A model generated the notes under the pieces. That model did not search any database. It was not told where the DNA came from and was given only the letters and a program-made list of their open reading frames with translations. A DNA stretch of 64,000 bases from Microbacterium sp. BK668. GTDB taxonomy: Bacteria > Actinomycetota > Actinomycetes > Actinomycetales > Microbacteriaceae. Both the position numbers and the translations under genes were made by a program. Shown one piece after another: positions 25,922-34,675 of this stretch (its first letter is position 1; every line of letters starts with the position of its first letter). The stretch lies in the NCBI RefSeq assembly GCF_004362195.1, contig NZ_SNWG01000001.1:1116001-1180000 (forward strand). The letters run 5' to 3'.

Positions 25922-26788
25922 CTACGCGCGCTCCACCGGCAACCACAGTTCGCAGGTAGCGCTACTGAAATCGTCTGAGCGGGCGAGCATGCCGACCATC
26001 GAGGGCCCCGGCCGCAGCCGCCATGGATTGGATGGGAACCATTCGGTCGCCGTGGCGGCCCACGCCGACTGCAGGGCGGCGGGATAGTCGCCTTCGATGC
26101 GGAACACCGCCCAGGCGCCGGCGGGAACCTCGATGACGTCGAGGTCGTCGGGCACGCGGGTGCCGTCGGTGACGGCGATGCCGTGCACGTAGGTGAGCTC
26201 GCTTCCCTCTTGGTAGTCGGGGTCGACGTCGGCGCTCACCTGGAGCAGACCGGCCGGTTCGGTGTTGCTCAGGTCTTTGAGGCGGGCGTGCTCCGCGACA
26301 GGCAGCGAGGCGATGTGCGCCTGGATCTGCGGGTTGATGCCCTCGTGGATCAGAGGCACGCGAGCGGCGTGACCCACGAGCCGGAAATCCGGTCGGTCGG
26401 TGATTCGAGCGTCCATGGTGATGTTCCCTTCGACGGTCAGGCGGAACCTGATCTGCGGTTGTGTGCGAAGGGGGCCACCATCTCGCCGGACATCGCCGGG
26501 GCTGACGCCGTGCACCGAGCGGAATGCGCGCCCGAATGCTTCGGTCGACCCGTAGCCGTACCGCACGGCGATCCCGAGCAGATCGCCGTCCCCGAGGACG
26601 TCCGCGACGGCGACCGTCATGCGCCGGCGCCGGACGTACTCGGAGAGCGGAATCCCGGCCAGCGATGAGAACATACGCCGCAGGTGGTACTCGGTCGTGC
26701 CGAGCCGCGATGCCACGGCCGTCACGTCCAGATCTTCGGTCAGATGCTCCTCGACGTGGGCGACGAGTCGGTTCAGTTCAGCGATCAC
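25922..26788 (-). CDS. AraC-family regulator with GyrI-like effector domain
   Basis: 288 residues. Two AraC helix-turn-helices fill the first 100 residues (VTAVASRLGTTEYHLRRMFS and LLGIAVRYGYGSTEAFGRAF with the usual FR..HGVSP end). The C-terminal 150 residues form a GyrI-like small-molecule-binding domain (FRLVGHAARVPL, AVFRIEGDYPAALQSAW, CELWLPV). GTG 26788 is chosen because GAAGGGAG precedes it; GTG 26809 is the alternative. Such proteins sense drugs or metabolites and act as activators. Target unknown. Confidence 0.88.
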   Translation of the reverse strand: MIAELNRLVAHVEEHLTEDLDVTAVASRLGTTEYHLRRMFSSLAGIPLSEYVRRRRMTVAVADVLGDGDLLGIAVRYGYGSTEAFGRAFRSVHGVSPGDVRRDGGPLRTQPQIRFRLTVEGNITMDARITDRPDFRLVGHAARVPLIHEGINPQIQAHIASLPVAEHARLKDLSNTEPAGLLQVSADVDPDYQEGSELTYVHGIAVTDGTRVPDDLDVIEVPAGAWAVFRIEGDYPAALQSAWAATATEWFPSNPWRLRPGPSMVGMLARSDDFSSATCELWLPVERA

Positions 26789-26979
26789 GACTCTCCCTTC
26801 GGGATCCACCCTTCCGGAGCATCTCGAACGGCACCCTACTATCGCGGTCCGATCCGATCTGATCCGACCGCGGGCGTCGTGAGGTTCTCACCGATGGCGA
26901 GCCTCACCCGCGTCGTCGTCGCCGGCGAAGCGGGCGAGGAAGTCGGCCGGCCGGACGATCCGGGCGAAACTGAGCCCGT

Positions 26980-27252
26980 TCAGAGGTCCGGGTTCGAACC
27001 CATCTCGTCCGCGATCCTGTCGGCCTCGCGAGCCACCGCCTCCTGCTCGGCCTCGCTCAGCGGCGGTAGACCGACTTCATCGGCGGGGATTCCCGCGTAG
27101 GGGTCCGCGCCGGGAAACTCCTGGTTGAAGGAGCCGGCGACGACTCCGCCCGGGGGAACCTCGTCGCCTGCGGCGCCGAGGATCGTCTCCTCGCCGGGAG
27201 CTTGCTCCGGTACGTCGTCTCCGAGGTGCTTACGATGCCACTCGCCGCTCAT
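26980..27252 (-). CDS. small acidic hypothetical protein
   Basis: 90 residues from ATG 27252 (MSGEWHRKHLGDDVPEQAPG). It is rich in Pro, Glu and Gly, with a likely disordered first half and a helical end (SEAEQEAVAREADRIADEMG). No family or motif is recognised. The composition fits small cytoplasmic proteins common in Microbacteriaceae. It is divergent from the PPOX gene. Confidence 0.5.
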   Translation of the reverse strand: MSGEWHRKHLGDDVPEQAPGEETILGAAGDEVPPGGVVAGSFNQEFPGADPYAGIPADEVGLPPLSEAEQEAVAREADRIADEMGSNPDL

Positions 27253-27433
27253 GTCCACTCCCACCGTTCCAACAGGGCCACACCGATCATCACCGAGACG
27301 ATGGAGATGGGCAACGCCCGCATCGCTCGTCTCATTCGCCGAAGAGTAAGCGTCCGGACGCCGACGTACCCCATTCCGATCGACGGCCGGCGGGGATAAC
27401 GTCGATGTGTCGGCATCTGCGAAGGAGCGGATG

Positions 27434-27895
27434 ATGAGCGTGTCTACCCACGATGTGACCTTGCTGGAAGATCCGGTTGCGCAGCAGCTTCTCGCGGCGC
27501 CCGTGCTGGCGAGATTCGCGTACACCTGGTCCGATGGGACCCCCCGAGTCGTGCCGATGTGGTTCCACTGGGACGGTCGGTACGTGGTTGTGGCCAGTCC
27601 ACCGGGCGCACCCAAGCTGAAGGTGCTGGGTGAGCGGCCGGACGTCGCGGTCACCATCGACACAGATGGATGGCCGTATCGCGTGCTGTCGATCCGAGGA
27701 CGCGCCGAGATGGAGATGCTCGACGATGTCGCGCCCGAGTACGCCGCTGCGGCGGAACGGTACTTCGGCGAGGAACAAGGGCGAGCGTGGGTCGGGCAGC
27801 TCCGCGGCCGGCCGATGTGTCGTATCCGGGTCGTCCCCGAGTGGGTCAACGTCCTCGACTTCGAGACGCGTCTGCCGAGCGCTCTCACCCTGTAG
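27434..27895 (+). CDS. PPOX-class flavin/F420-binding oxidoreductase
   Basis: 153 residues. The split-barrel fold of pyridoxamine 5'-phosphate oxidase-like proteins is evident: LAAPVLARFAYTWSDGTPRV, VPMWFHWDGRYVVVAS, then LKVLGERPDVAVTIDTDGWP and VLSIRGRAEM. Many actinobacterial members bind F420. GAAGGAG (27421-27427) precedes two ATGs; 27434 has the better spacing. Substrate unknown. Confidence 0.82.
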   Translation: MSVSTHDVTLLEDPVAQQLLAAPVLARFAYTWSDGTPRVVPMWFHWDGRYVVVASPPGAPKLKVLGERPDVAVTIDTDGWPYRVLSIRGRAEMEMLDDVAPEYAAAAERYFGEEQGRAWVGQLRGRPMCRIRVVPEWVNVLDFETRLPSALTL

Positions 27896-28005
27896 GCGTC
27901 TGACCTGCGCCGGCGTGGACCGCGCACTCGGGGCTACCTGGTGTGCACGTCCGTCTCGGAGCCGTCGCGGCCCAGGACACCACGTCCGGGTGATTGACTG
28001 GGCGC

Positions 28006-28647
28006 ATGGACGGGGTGGCGATGTTCCCGCTCGGCAGCGTGCTCTTCCCCTACACGCCGCTGGTGCTGAGGGTGTTCGAGCCCCGCTACCTCACGATGAT
28101 GGGGCGTCTGCTCGACCTCGACGAGCCCGAGTTCGGAGTGGTGCTCATCGAGCGCGGGCTCGAGGCGGGCGGTGGGGATCAGCGCGCCTCGGTCGGCACG
28201 ATGGCCCGCATCCTGCAGATCGAAGCCGGCGCCGCGGACCTGTACGTGGTGGCGCTGGGCCGCGAGCGCATCACGGTCGACAGCTGGCGCCAGGACGACC
28301 CGCATCCGGTCGCCGACGTCTCCATGATCTCTCCGCTCGTGTGGGATGACGCGCTCGCCCCGCTGCACCGCGAGGCGGAGCGGGTCGTGCGTCGGCTGGC
28401 CGCCCTCGCTTCCGCGCTCGGCGAAGGACGCTGGGATGCCGGGACCGCCCTCTCCGAGGATCCGGTGGAGTCGTCGTGGCAGCTCGCCGCGATCGCTCCG
28501 CTCGGCGAGTACGACCGGTTCCGTCTGCTGAACGCGACCAGCCTGGGAGGGCTGCTGCGCAGCATCATCGACCTGTGCCTCGAAGAGGAGCCCGTTCTCA
28601 TCGCTCGCGCGGCCGATGCGCGCGACGCGGACGAAGGAGAGACCTGA
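28006..28647 (+). CDS. LON N-terminal (PUA-like) substrate-binding domain protein
   Basis: 213 residues. The start MDGVAMFPLGSVLFPYTPLV and the segment LRVFEPRYLTMM are the signature of the Lon substrate-binding domain, here without the ATPase or protease parts. GTMARILQIEAGAADLYVVA continues the domain and a helical C-terminal part follows. Stand-alone versions are common in actinobacteria and their role is unknown; substrate delivery to proteases is a guess. Confidence 0.85.
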   Translation: MDGVAMFPLGSVLFPYTPLVLRVFEPRYLTMMGRLLDLDEPEFGVVLIERGLEAGGGDQRASVGTMARILQIEAGAADLYVVALGRERITVDSWRQDDPHPVADVSMISPLVWDDALAPLHREAERVVRRLAALASALGEGRWDAGTALSEDPVESSWQLAAIAPLGEYDRFRLLNATSLGGLLRSIIDLCLEEEPVLIARAADARDADEGET

Positions 28648-28663
28648 CGCGCAGCGGCATCCG

Positions 28664-29509
28664 TCACCTGCCGGAGGAGATCTCCTGGGTTCCGATGACC
28701 GCGAGCAGCTGCAGGCGCTCGTAGCTCTCGGTGCCGGGGGTGGCCGTGAGGACGAGGAGGGTCTGCCCTTGCTCGGGGTCGATGAGGATCTGGCACTGCA
28801 TGTCCATCACGCCGACCTCGGGGTGCTGGAGTCGCTTCTCGCGGGGGTGCGTGGATCGCACTTCATGCGACTCCCACAGCGCCGCGAACTCCGGGCTCTC
28901 CGCGAGCAGCGCCTGGACGATGGCCCCTGCCCGGGAGCGGGCGCCGTTCTTGGCGTAGACCGTTCGGATGTCGGCGGTGAAGGCGCGGGACAGGGCGGGA
29001 TGGTCTTCGGCAGGATAGACGTCCCGTGCAGGGGGGTGCATGAACCAGCGGTAGCCGACGCTGCGCATCATCCCCTGGAACCGCGTCTCGTCACCGAACA
29101 GCGCGCGTGCGGCCGGGGTCTGGGCGAGCGTCTCGCCGAGCTCGGTCATCACCTGGGCGGGCGTGTCGGCGAGCCTGTCGAGCACGCGCATGAGACCGGG
29201 GGACACGTGCTCGCTGCGCAGCGCCCGCGCCGGCGCCGTGTGGCCTGCCAGGCGGAACAGATGGTCCCGTTCGTCGAGGGTCAGCCGCATCCCCCGGGCG
29301 ATCGCTGCAAGCATCTGCTCCGACGGCTGCGGCCCCCGGCTCTGCTCCAGCCGGGTGTAGTAGTCCGTCGACATGTCGCTGAGGGTGGCGACCTCCTCAC
29401 GACGCAATCCGGCGGTACGGCGGCGCGGGCCGCGCCGCAGCCCGAGGTCCTCGGGCTGCAGCGCCTCACGGCGGCGCCGGAGGAAGTCGGCCAGCTGCTC
29501 TCTGTCCAT
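28664..29509 (-). CDS. XRE-family regulator with MmyB-like ligand domain
   Basis: 281 residues from ATG 29509 (MDREQLADFLRRRREALQPE). The HTH (REEVATLSDMSTDYYTRLEQSR) is of the type followed by the MmyB-like PAS-related domain, seen here as the conserved middle and end (FMHPPARDVYPAEDH, LWESHEV). These regulators usually control a nearby oxidoreductase. The SDR gene 69 bases upstream on the same strand is the obvious partner, although the usual divergent arrangement is not seen here. Confidence 0.88.
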   Translation of the reverse strand: MDREQLADFLRRRREALQPEDLGLRRGPRRRTAGLRREEVATLSDMSTDYYTRLEQSRGPQPSEQMLAAIARGMRLTLDERDHLFRLAGHTAPARALRSEHVSPGLMRVLDRLADTPAQVMTELGETLAQTPAARALFGDETRFQGMMRSVGYRWFMHPPARDVYPAEDHPALSRAFTADIRTVYAKNGARSRAGAIVQALLAESPEFAALWESHEVRSTHPREKRLQHPEVGVMDMQCQILIDPEQGQTLLVLTATPGTESYERLQLLAVIGTQEISSGR

Positions 29510-29578
29510 GAGGCGAGTCTCCGGCACCCGGCGAGGCTTAGCCAGGGACCGAGGATCCGTGCGTGAGCATCACCCGCC

Positions 29579-30517
29579 TCACACCGGGACGTGGATGCCG
29601 GTGAGCTGCTCCGACAGCTCCCATACCCGGGTCGCGTCGCTCGCGCTGCGCAGCGGCGCATACAGCGACTGCTCTGCCGGCAGCCCGCCGAGATGGCCCA
29701 GCCCCTTCGGGCCGTACAGCCGGCCGCCCTGCGCCTGCGGACTCGTCGCGGCGTGGACCGCCGACAGCGCTGCAGAGGCCGGAGTGCCGACGAGGATGCG
29801 GCGGCGCGACATCCACCGGATGGCCTTCACCGCCGTCGTGTCCTCTGACCGCCCCATGCCCGGCTGCGCGGAGAGGAGGTTCGTCGGCGTGATGCCGGGG
29901 TGCGACAGGTTGCTGCGCAGGCCCCAGCCCGCGGCATCCGACCGCCGTTGCAGCTCCCTGGCGAACAGTCCCACCGCGATCTTCGAGGACCGGTACGCCT
30001 TCATGGGGTCGTAGTCGCGTTCCCAGTTCACGTCGTCCCACCTGACCTCGCCCCGGCTCGCGGCGACGCTCACCTGAGTCGTCACGTGCCCGCGACCGGC
30101 GCGAAGGAGCGGCAGCAGTCGGCCGACGAGCGCGAAGTGGCCGAGGTGGTTCGTTGCGAACTGCAGCTCGTTGCCGTCGACGGTGAGCTGGCGAGTCGGC
30201 GGATCCATCACGCCGGCGTTGGCGATCAGGATGTCGATCGGTTCGCCTTGGGCCAGCAGCGCGTCGGCGAAGCCCTCGACCGAGTCGAGGGACGCCAGGT
30301 CGAGGGCGCCGAGGTGGATGCGCGCGCCAGGCACGCGTTCGCGGATCCGGTCAGCGGCCGCTGCGCCCTTGGCTTCGCTGCGGACGGGCATGACGAGCTG
30401 TGCGCCCGCGCGCGCCAGGCGCGCTGCGATCTCGAAGCCGACGCCGTCGCTTGCGCCGGTGACGAGAGCCCGCGCGCCGGACAGATCGGGAACGGGGATG
30501 TCGAGTGCGTGGGGCAT
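29579..30517 (-). CDS. short-chain dehydrogenase/reductase
   Basis: 312 residues from ATG 30517, with AAGGAG upstream. The Rossmann motif is ARALVTGASDGVGFEIAARL (TGxxxGxG), then the NAG motif (ILIANAGVMDPP). The catalytic Tyr/Lys pair is in AYRSSKIAV, where YxxxK reads YRSSK. It resembles the light-dependent protochlorophyllide/retinol-dehydrogenase-like SDR group. Substrate unknown. It is transcribed ahead of the MmyB-type regulator. Confidence 0.88.
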   Translation of the reverse strand: MPHALDIPVPDLSGARALVTGASDGVGFEIAARLARAGAQLVMPVRSEAKGAAAADRIRERVPGARIHLGALDLASLDSVEGFADALLAQGEPIDILIANAGVMDPPTRQLTVDGNELQFATNHLGHFALVGRLLPLLRAGRGHVTTQVSVAASRGEVRWDDVNWERDYDPMKAYRSSKIAVGLFARELQRRSDAAGWGLRSNLSHPGITPTNLLSAQPGMGRSEDTTAVKAIRWMSRRRILVGTPASAALSAVHAATSPQAQGGRLYGPKGLGHLGGLPAEQSLYAPLRSASDATRVWELSEQLTGIHVPV

Positions 30518-30653
30518 GGAGGGTCTCCTTCGTGGTCGGTGTCCTCCATGCTGCGCGCGTTCCGCGGGCGCATTCAGGGCGCGTTCACCCAGGGATCGAC
30601 GGTCCCTGTTTCGCGGCCGCGGCGGTCGGTTCCCGCGCCGCGCGCCACCCGGT

Positions 30654-31658
30654 TCAGGCCGCATATCCTCCGGTCATCGCCTCGTGGATCTCACGGGCTT
30701 TGATCGTCCGATAGGTCGTGACCGGACGGGTCGCCAGCACGACCTTGCCGCGGGAGTGCATGTGCGCGAGATCCTCGTAGGCCACGATGATGTCGGCCAG
30801 CGGGTACAGGCCCGAGATGAGCAGCCGGAAGGCTCCCGCGTGCGCGAGCTGGGCGAGGCGCTCGAGCTGCGACGTCCCGTGCGCGACGGAATCGGCGTCC
30901 TCCTGGAGCAGGCTCAGCTCCACGTCGCGGCGGTCGGCGCTCGAGCGGTAGCGCGACTCCGGCACATCCAGCTCTTCCGCGAGCTCCCGCCCGTCCTTGC
31001 CGAAATTGTCGACGAACGCCGTCACCGGCCCACCCGCCACGCGGCGGATGCGATCGGCGATGCCGTCGCCGTAGCGCACCGGGGTGATCCCGAGCTGGCG
31101 GAGGTAGTCGAAGTTGCGATCGCCGCAGGTGCCGATGACACGCGCCCCGCGGTGCTTGGCGAGCTGCGTCTGCAGGCTTCCCACCCCGCCCGCCGCAGCC
31201 GAGACGACGATCGTGTCGCCCGGGCCGATCCGGAGCTGGTCGAGGGTGTCGAGGGCGGTGGCGCCCGCGAGGTAGAGGGCGCCCGCGACCTCCCACATGA
31301 CGTTCGCCGGCTTGAGGACGAGCGCTTCGGAGGGGACGGTCAGGTGCGAAGCGTGCGCCCCGGTGCGCACGTGGCCGATCACCTGAGCTCCCAAGCGGAA
31401 TCGGGCGCCCGGACCCGCGGCGACGACGATGCCGGCGAAGTCGCTGCCGGATCGCCGCGGCCACGGGTCGTCGGACCAGGTCGATTCCTTCCCGTTGCGC
31501 AGGAAGACCTCCATGTGGTTGATCGAGGTGGTGAGCACCTCGACGGTGACCTCGCCGTCACCGGGCGGCGGCAGCACCTCGGTGCGTTCGTGCAGCACGT
31601 CGGCGTCGCCGTAGTGGTCGTACTCGAACCAGCGGGACTGGATGACCTTGGTCTTCAT
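30654..31658 (-). CDS. medium-chain (zeta-crystallin-like) alcohol dehydrogenase/quinone oxidoreductase
   Basis: 334 residues from ATG 31658, with AAAGGG just upstream. The GroES-like N-terminal domain (VTVEVLTTSINHMEVFLRNG, GSDFAGIVVAAGPGARF) is followed by the NADPH-binding motif VVSAAAGGVGSLQTQLAK. Structural zinc cysteines are absent, as expected for the quinone-oxidoreductase group. Natural substrate unknown. It stands alone, upstream of the fasciclin terminator on the same strand. Confidence 0.88.
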   Translation of the reverse strand: MKTKVIQSRWFEYDHYGDADVLHERTEVLPPPGDGEVTVEVLTTSINHMEVFLRNGKESTWSDDPWPRRSGSDFAGIVVAAGPGARFRLGAQVIGHVRTGAHASHLTVPSEALVLKPANVMWEVAGALYLAGATALDTLDQLRIGPGDTIVVSAAAGGVGSLQTQLAKHRGARVIGTCGDRNFDYLRQLGITPVRYGDGIADRIRRVAGGPVTAFVDNFGKDGRELAEELDVPESRYRSSADRRDVELSLLQEDADSVAHGTSQLERLAQLAHAGAFRLLISGLYPLADIIVAYEDLAHMHSRGKVVLATRPVTTYRTIKAREIHEAMTGGYAA

Positions 31659-31704
31659 GTCGAACCCTTTCGCCGTGTCCCCGCCGAAGTGCGAGGTGTT
31701 CCGG

Positions 31705-31742
31705 CCCCGCTCGCCGCGCACAGGACCAAGCGGCGAGCGGGG
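31705..31742 (-). terminator. strong hairpin terminator after the fasciclin gene
   Basis: CCCCGCTCGCCGC (31705-31717) pairs perfectly with GCGGCGAGCGGGG (31730-31742): a 13-bp stem with a 12-base loop. It lies 13 bases beyond the stop of the minus-strand fasciclin gene and upstream of the dehydrogenase gene, separating the two transcripts. Confidence 0.85.
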
Positions 31743-31755
31743 TCCCTGGGGGAGG

Positions 31756-32352
31756 TCAGAGCGACGCGGGCACCAGCACGCGGTCGATCGTGTGGATCAC
31801 GCCGTTCGACGCCTGGATGTTGATCTTCCAGAGCACCAGGCGCGGGTCGGTCAGAGCGGGAGTCTCGTCGCGAAGGGTCACGGCGCGCGGCTGGACGGTG
31901 CCGCCGTTGGCCATCGTGAGCGAGCCCGCCGTCAGGACGCGCAGCGGGCCGAGCTTCTGGCCAGGCACCACGTGGTAGAGCAGGACGTTCTTGATCTGGT
32001 CGCCGCTGTAGGCCGTCGTGATCGTCGCGAGGGCTTCAGCCTCGGACGCCGGCGCGACACCGGTGACGTCCTGCACGAGGCGGAGGAACGCACGGTCGTT
32101 GGGGGCGAACACCGTGAAGTTGGTCGACCCGTCGGACAGGACCGGCGCGAGCCCGGTGGCCAGCACGGCCTGCACGAGGATGTCGTAGTCCCAGGGGTTG
32201 CTGTCGGGGGTTCCGCCGCCGGATGCCGCGACCGCGACGTCGACGATGTTGCCCGACGGAGTGCCGCCGCCTGTGGCGTGGGCGGGTGTGGCAGCGAACG
32301 CCAGCGCGGCGGCCGCCACCGCGGCCAGTGATGCGCGGGTGATCTTGTTCAT
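31756..32352 (-). CDS. secreted fasciclin (FAS1) domain protein
   Basis: 198 residues. A signal peptide (ITRASLAAVAAAALAFAATP, cleavage near AHA) precedes one FAS1 domain. The hallmarks are NFTVFAPNDRAFLRL, LLYHVVPGQKL and the final NGVIHTIDRVLVP. FAS1 proteins act in adhesion at the cell surface; the mycobacterial relatives MPT70/MPT83 are controlled by SigK and RskA. Here the ECF sigma and RskA-like genes lie across the divergent promoter region, so the same logic may apply. AGGAGAG precedes the ATG. Confidence 0.92.
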   Translation of the reverse strand: MNKITRASLAAVAAAALAFAATPAHATGGGTPSGNIVDVAVAASGGGTPDSNPWDYDILVQAVLATGLAPVLSDGSTNFTVFAPNDRAFLRLVQDVTGVAPASEAEALATITTAYSGDQIKNVLLYHVVPGQKLGPLRVLTAGSLTMANGGTVQPRAVTLRDETPALTDPRLVLWKINIQASNGVIHTIDRVLVPASL

Positions 32353-32500
32353 CGTTTCTCTCCTTCATCGAGGAACGCGCGCGGATCCGTGCGCTGAACA
32401 GTTCTTCCGGCGGGATGCCGCGGCCGGATGCAGCAGCGGGGAATTCCTTTCCGGGATGCCGGCGCCGCAGGCTCGGGCGAGGCATCCGTCGAAGAAATCC

Positions 32501-32524
32501 GAACCCGGTGCATCCGAAACCGTC
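32501..32524 (+). promoter_or_regulatory. candidate ECF-sigma promoter
   Basis: GAACC (32501-32505) and CGTC (32521-32524) are separated by 15 bases, matching the general GAAC-N15/17-CGTC pattern of ECF promoters. It would start transcription about 55 bases before the DUF4397 gene, whose operon includes an ECF sigma gene. A direct repeat ATCCGAA (32497-32503 and 32512-32518) overlaps it. Confidence 0.4.
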
Positions 32525-32586
32525 CCTGCCCGGGAAGGCACTTCCGAAGGGCGGCGACCGACCGCTCATGAAAAAGGAGGAAGACA

Positions 32587-33417
32587 GTGCGCAAGACAGC
32601 AGCCGCCGGCCTCGCGGTCGGCCTGATTGCCGCCCTCGGGTTCGCCGTCCCCGCGTCCGCGAGCACGGGCTCTGAGGCTCAGCTCTCGGTTCTTCACGGA
32701 ATCCCCGGTGTCACCGTCGACGTTTACGTCAACGGCGAGTTGACGCTCGACAATTTCGAGCCCGGCCAGCTCGCCGGCCCGCTCGCGCTCCCCGCGGGCG
32801 ACTACGAGGTCGCGGTGACGGCATCGGATGCCGCCGACGCGAGTGCGCCGATCCTCGGTCCCGCGACCCTCCCGCTGGCCGCCGGCGTCAACTACACCGC
32901 CGCGGCATACCTCAGCGCGGATGGTGCGAACTCGCTCAAGCTGTTCACGAACGACACGGCGACCACCGAAGCCGGTCAGGGCCGGCTGACCGTCCGGCAC
33001 ATCGCAGCCGCCCCCGCGGTCGACGTGCTCGCCGGCGGAACGCCCGTCATCGAGGACCTGACCAACCCGAACGAGGCCACGCTCAACCTTCCCGCGAGCA
33101 CGGTCTCGGCATCCGTCGCCCTCGCCGGCACGACCGAGCCGGTGCTCGGGCCGACCGACGTGCAGATCCAGGACGGCGTCCTGACGATCGTGTACGCGTG
33201 GGGCAGCGCCGAGGACGAGAACCTCGCCCTCGCCACCCAGACCGTCTCGGTCGGGCACTCGAACCCGGGCGGAGTCCCCTCGGGAACGGCCGGATACCTC
33301 GCCGAGCGCGACGCCACGATGTCGTACATCGCTCTGGCGGGCGCGGGCGCCCTCGCCATCGCCGCCGCGGCAGCCACCGCGCTGGTGATGCGGCGCCGGC
33401 AGGAGGCGCGCCGCTGA
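32587..33417 (+). CDS. secreted DUF4397 domain surface protein with C-terminal TM anchor
   Basis: 276 residues from GTG 32587 with AAGGAGG upstream. A signal peptide ends near PASAS. Two tandem DUF4397-type beta domains follow (LSVLHGIPGVTVDVYVNGEL; LTVRHIAAAPAVDVLAGGTP). The end is a hydrophobic helix and a basic tail (ALVMRRRQEARR), the layout of a sortase substrate, but no LPXTG is present; VPSGTAGYLAE precedes the helix. It overlaps the sortase gene by one base. Probably a wall or membrane-anchored surface protein. Confidence 0.88.
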   Translation: MRKTAAAGLAVGLIAALGFAVPASASTGSEAQLSVLHGIPGVTVDVYVNGELTLDNFEPGQLAGPLALPAGDYEVAVTASDAADASAPILGPATLPLAAGVNYTAAAYLSADGANSLKLFTNDTATTEAGQGRLTVRHIAAAPAVDVLAGGTPVIEDLTNPNEATLNLPASTVSASVALAGTTEPVLGPTDVQIQDGVLTIVYAWGSAEDENLALATQTVSVGHSNPGGVPSGTAGYLAERDATMSYIALAGAGALAIAAAAATALVMRRRQEARR

Positions 33418-34085
33418 TGCGCCGGGGCACGCCGCGAGAGCACGGCCGGGACGGGCGGGCGATGGCCACCCTCATCGGCGCGGTCCTCGCGGCGTGCCTC
33501 ACTGCCTGCGCGCCCGCGGGTGCGGGGGTGTCTGCACCCTCCCCATCGCCATCCACCTCCGCACCCGCACCACCGCCTCCCACCGCTGCGGTCGACGTCC
33601 CCGTCACCTCGGCGGAGCTGACGCCGCCCACCGCGGCGGTCGCGCCGACCCGACTCGTCATCGACGCGCTCGGCGTCGACATGCCGGTCACCGATGTCGG
33701 CGTCGAGCCGAACGGTCAGATGGAGCTTCCCGTCGATCCCGCCGTGGCCGGCTGGTACCGGTACGGACCGGATGCCGCCGCCACCGCGGGACACGTCGTC
33801 CTCGCCGCTCACGTCGACGCCATCGACTACCCGATCGGCCCGCTCGCCCGACTGCGGGATGTGTCCGTCGGCGCGCCGATCGTGGTCGCGGGCGCCGACG
33901 GAACGGCCCGCACCTGGGTCGTGGAATCCCTCACCTACTACGAGAAGACCGCGCTCCCGACCGGCGACCTCTTCGCCCGCGAAGGCGACCCCGCGCTCGT
34001 CATCATCACGTGCGGCGGGCCCTTCGACAGCGCAACGGGCCATTACAGGGATAACGTGGTGGCAATCGCGAGGCCGCAATCATGA
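33417..34085 (+). CDS. class F sortase
   Basis: 222 residues. The first 35 residues hold a lipobox-like signal (VLAACLTACAPAG), then a Pro/Ser-rich linker and the sortase beta-barrel. The catalytic residues are visible: His132 in VVLAAHVDA, Cys199 in ALVIITCGGPF and Arg211 in GHYRDNVV. Sortases link surface proteins to the wall or to each other. The start overlaps the DUF4397 stop (TGATG), so the DUF4397 protein is the likely substrate despite lacking LPXTG. Confidence 0.9.
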   Translation: MRRGTPREHGRDGRAMATLIGAVLAACLTACAPAGAGVSAPSPSPSTSAPAPPPPTAAVDVPVTSAELTPPTAAVAPTRLVIDALGVDMPVTDVGVEPNGQMELPVDPAVAGWYRYGPDAAATAGHVVLAAHVDAIDYPIGPLARLRDVSVGAPIVVAGADGTARTWVVESLTYYEKTALPTGDLFAREGDPALVIITCGGPFDSATGHYRDNVVAIARPQS

Positions 34086-34675
34086 GAGGCGGGGGACCCG
34101 TGGAGCCGGATGCCGCACTCGAGCGGGCGTCGGATGCCGAGGCCCAGCTCAACGCGCGGTTCGTGGCGGGCGACGAGCGCGCGCTCGCGGACGTGTACCG
34201 GCGATGGTCGCCCGTGGTCTTCACGCTCGCGCTCCGCTCCCTCGGCGATCGCGGCGATGCCGAGGACGTCACGCAGCGCACGTTCGTCTCGGCCTGGACC
34301 TCGCGAGCGAGCTATGACGCGACGAAGGCCCGGCTGTCCACGTGGCTCGTCGCCATCGCGCGCCGCCGCATCGCCGACATGCACGAGTCGCGCGCCAAGA
34401 TCCGCGCCCTCCAGGCCGAGATGGAGCGGCTCACAAACCCCGACGACCTCGTGCGCGAGCCCCCGGATCTGTCCGAGTCCCTGCTCGTCGCCAACGAGAT
34501 GCAGCAGCTCGAGCCCGACGCCCAGACCGTGATGCGGATGGCGTTCTTCGACGATCTGACGCATGAAGAGATCTCGCGCCGGCTCGGGATGCCGCTCGGC
34601 ACCGTCAAGAGTCACATCCGCCGAAGTCTCACCCGAATGCGCAACCGATTGGAGGTGACGCGTGTCACACCTTGA
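34082..34675 (+). CDS. ECF RNA polymerase sigma factor (SigK-like)
   Basis: 197 residues, starting in an ATGA overlap with the sortase stop. Sigma region 2 is seen at about residues 25-95 (YRRWSPVVFTLALRSLGDRG, DAEDVTQRTFVSAW, WLVAIARRRIADMH). Region 4 is near the end (LTHEEISRRLGMPLGTVKSH). The adjacent RskA-type gene is its anti-sigma factor. It probably drives the fasciclin, DUF4397 and sortase genes and its own operon. Confidence 0.9.
   Translation: MRGGGPVEPDAALERASDAEAQLNARFVAGDERALADVYRRWSPVVFTLALRSLGDRGDAEDVTQRTFVSAWTSRASYDATKARLSTWLVAIARRRIADMHESRAKIRALQAEMERLTNPDDLVREPPDLSESLLVANEMQQLEPDAQTVMRMAFFDDLTHEEISRRLGMPLGTVKSHIRRSLTRMRNRLEVTRVTP

Noticed and set aside
30171..31823. 550-residue plus-strand frame over the SDR and ADH genes
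   Set aside because: Antisense shadow of two recognised dehydrogenases.
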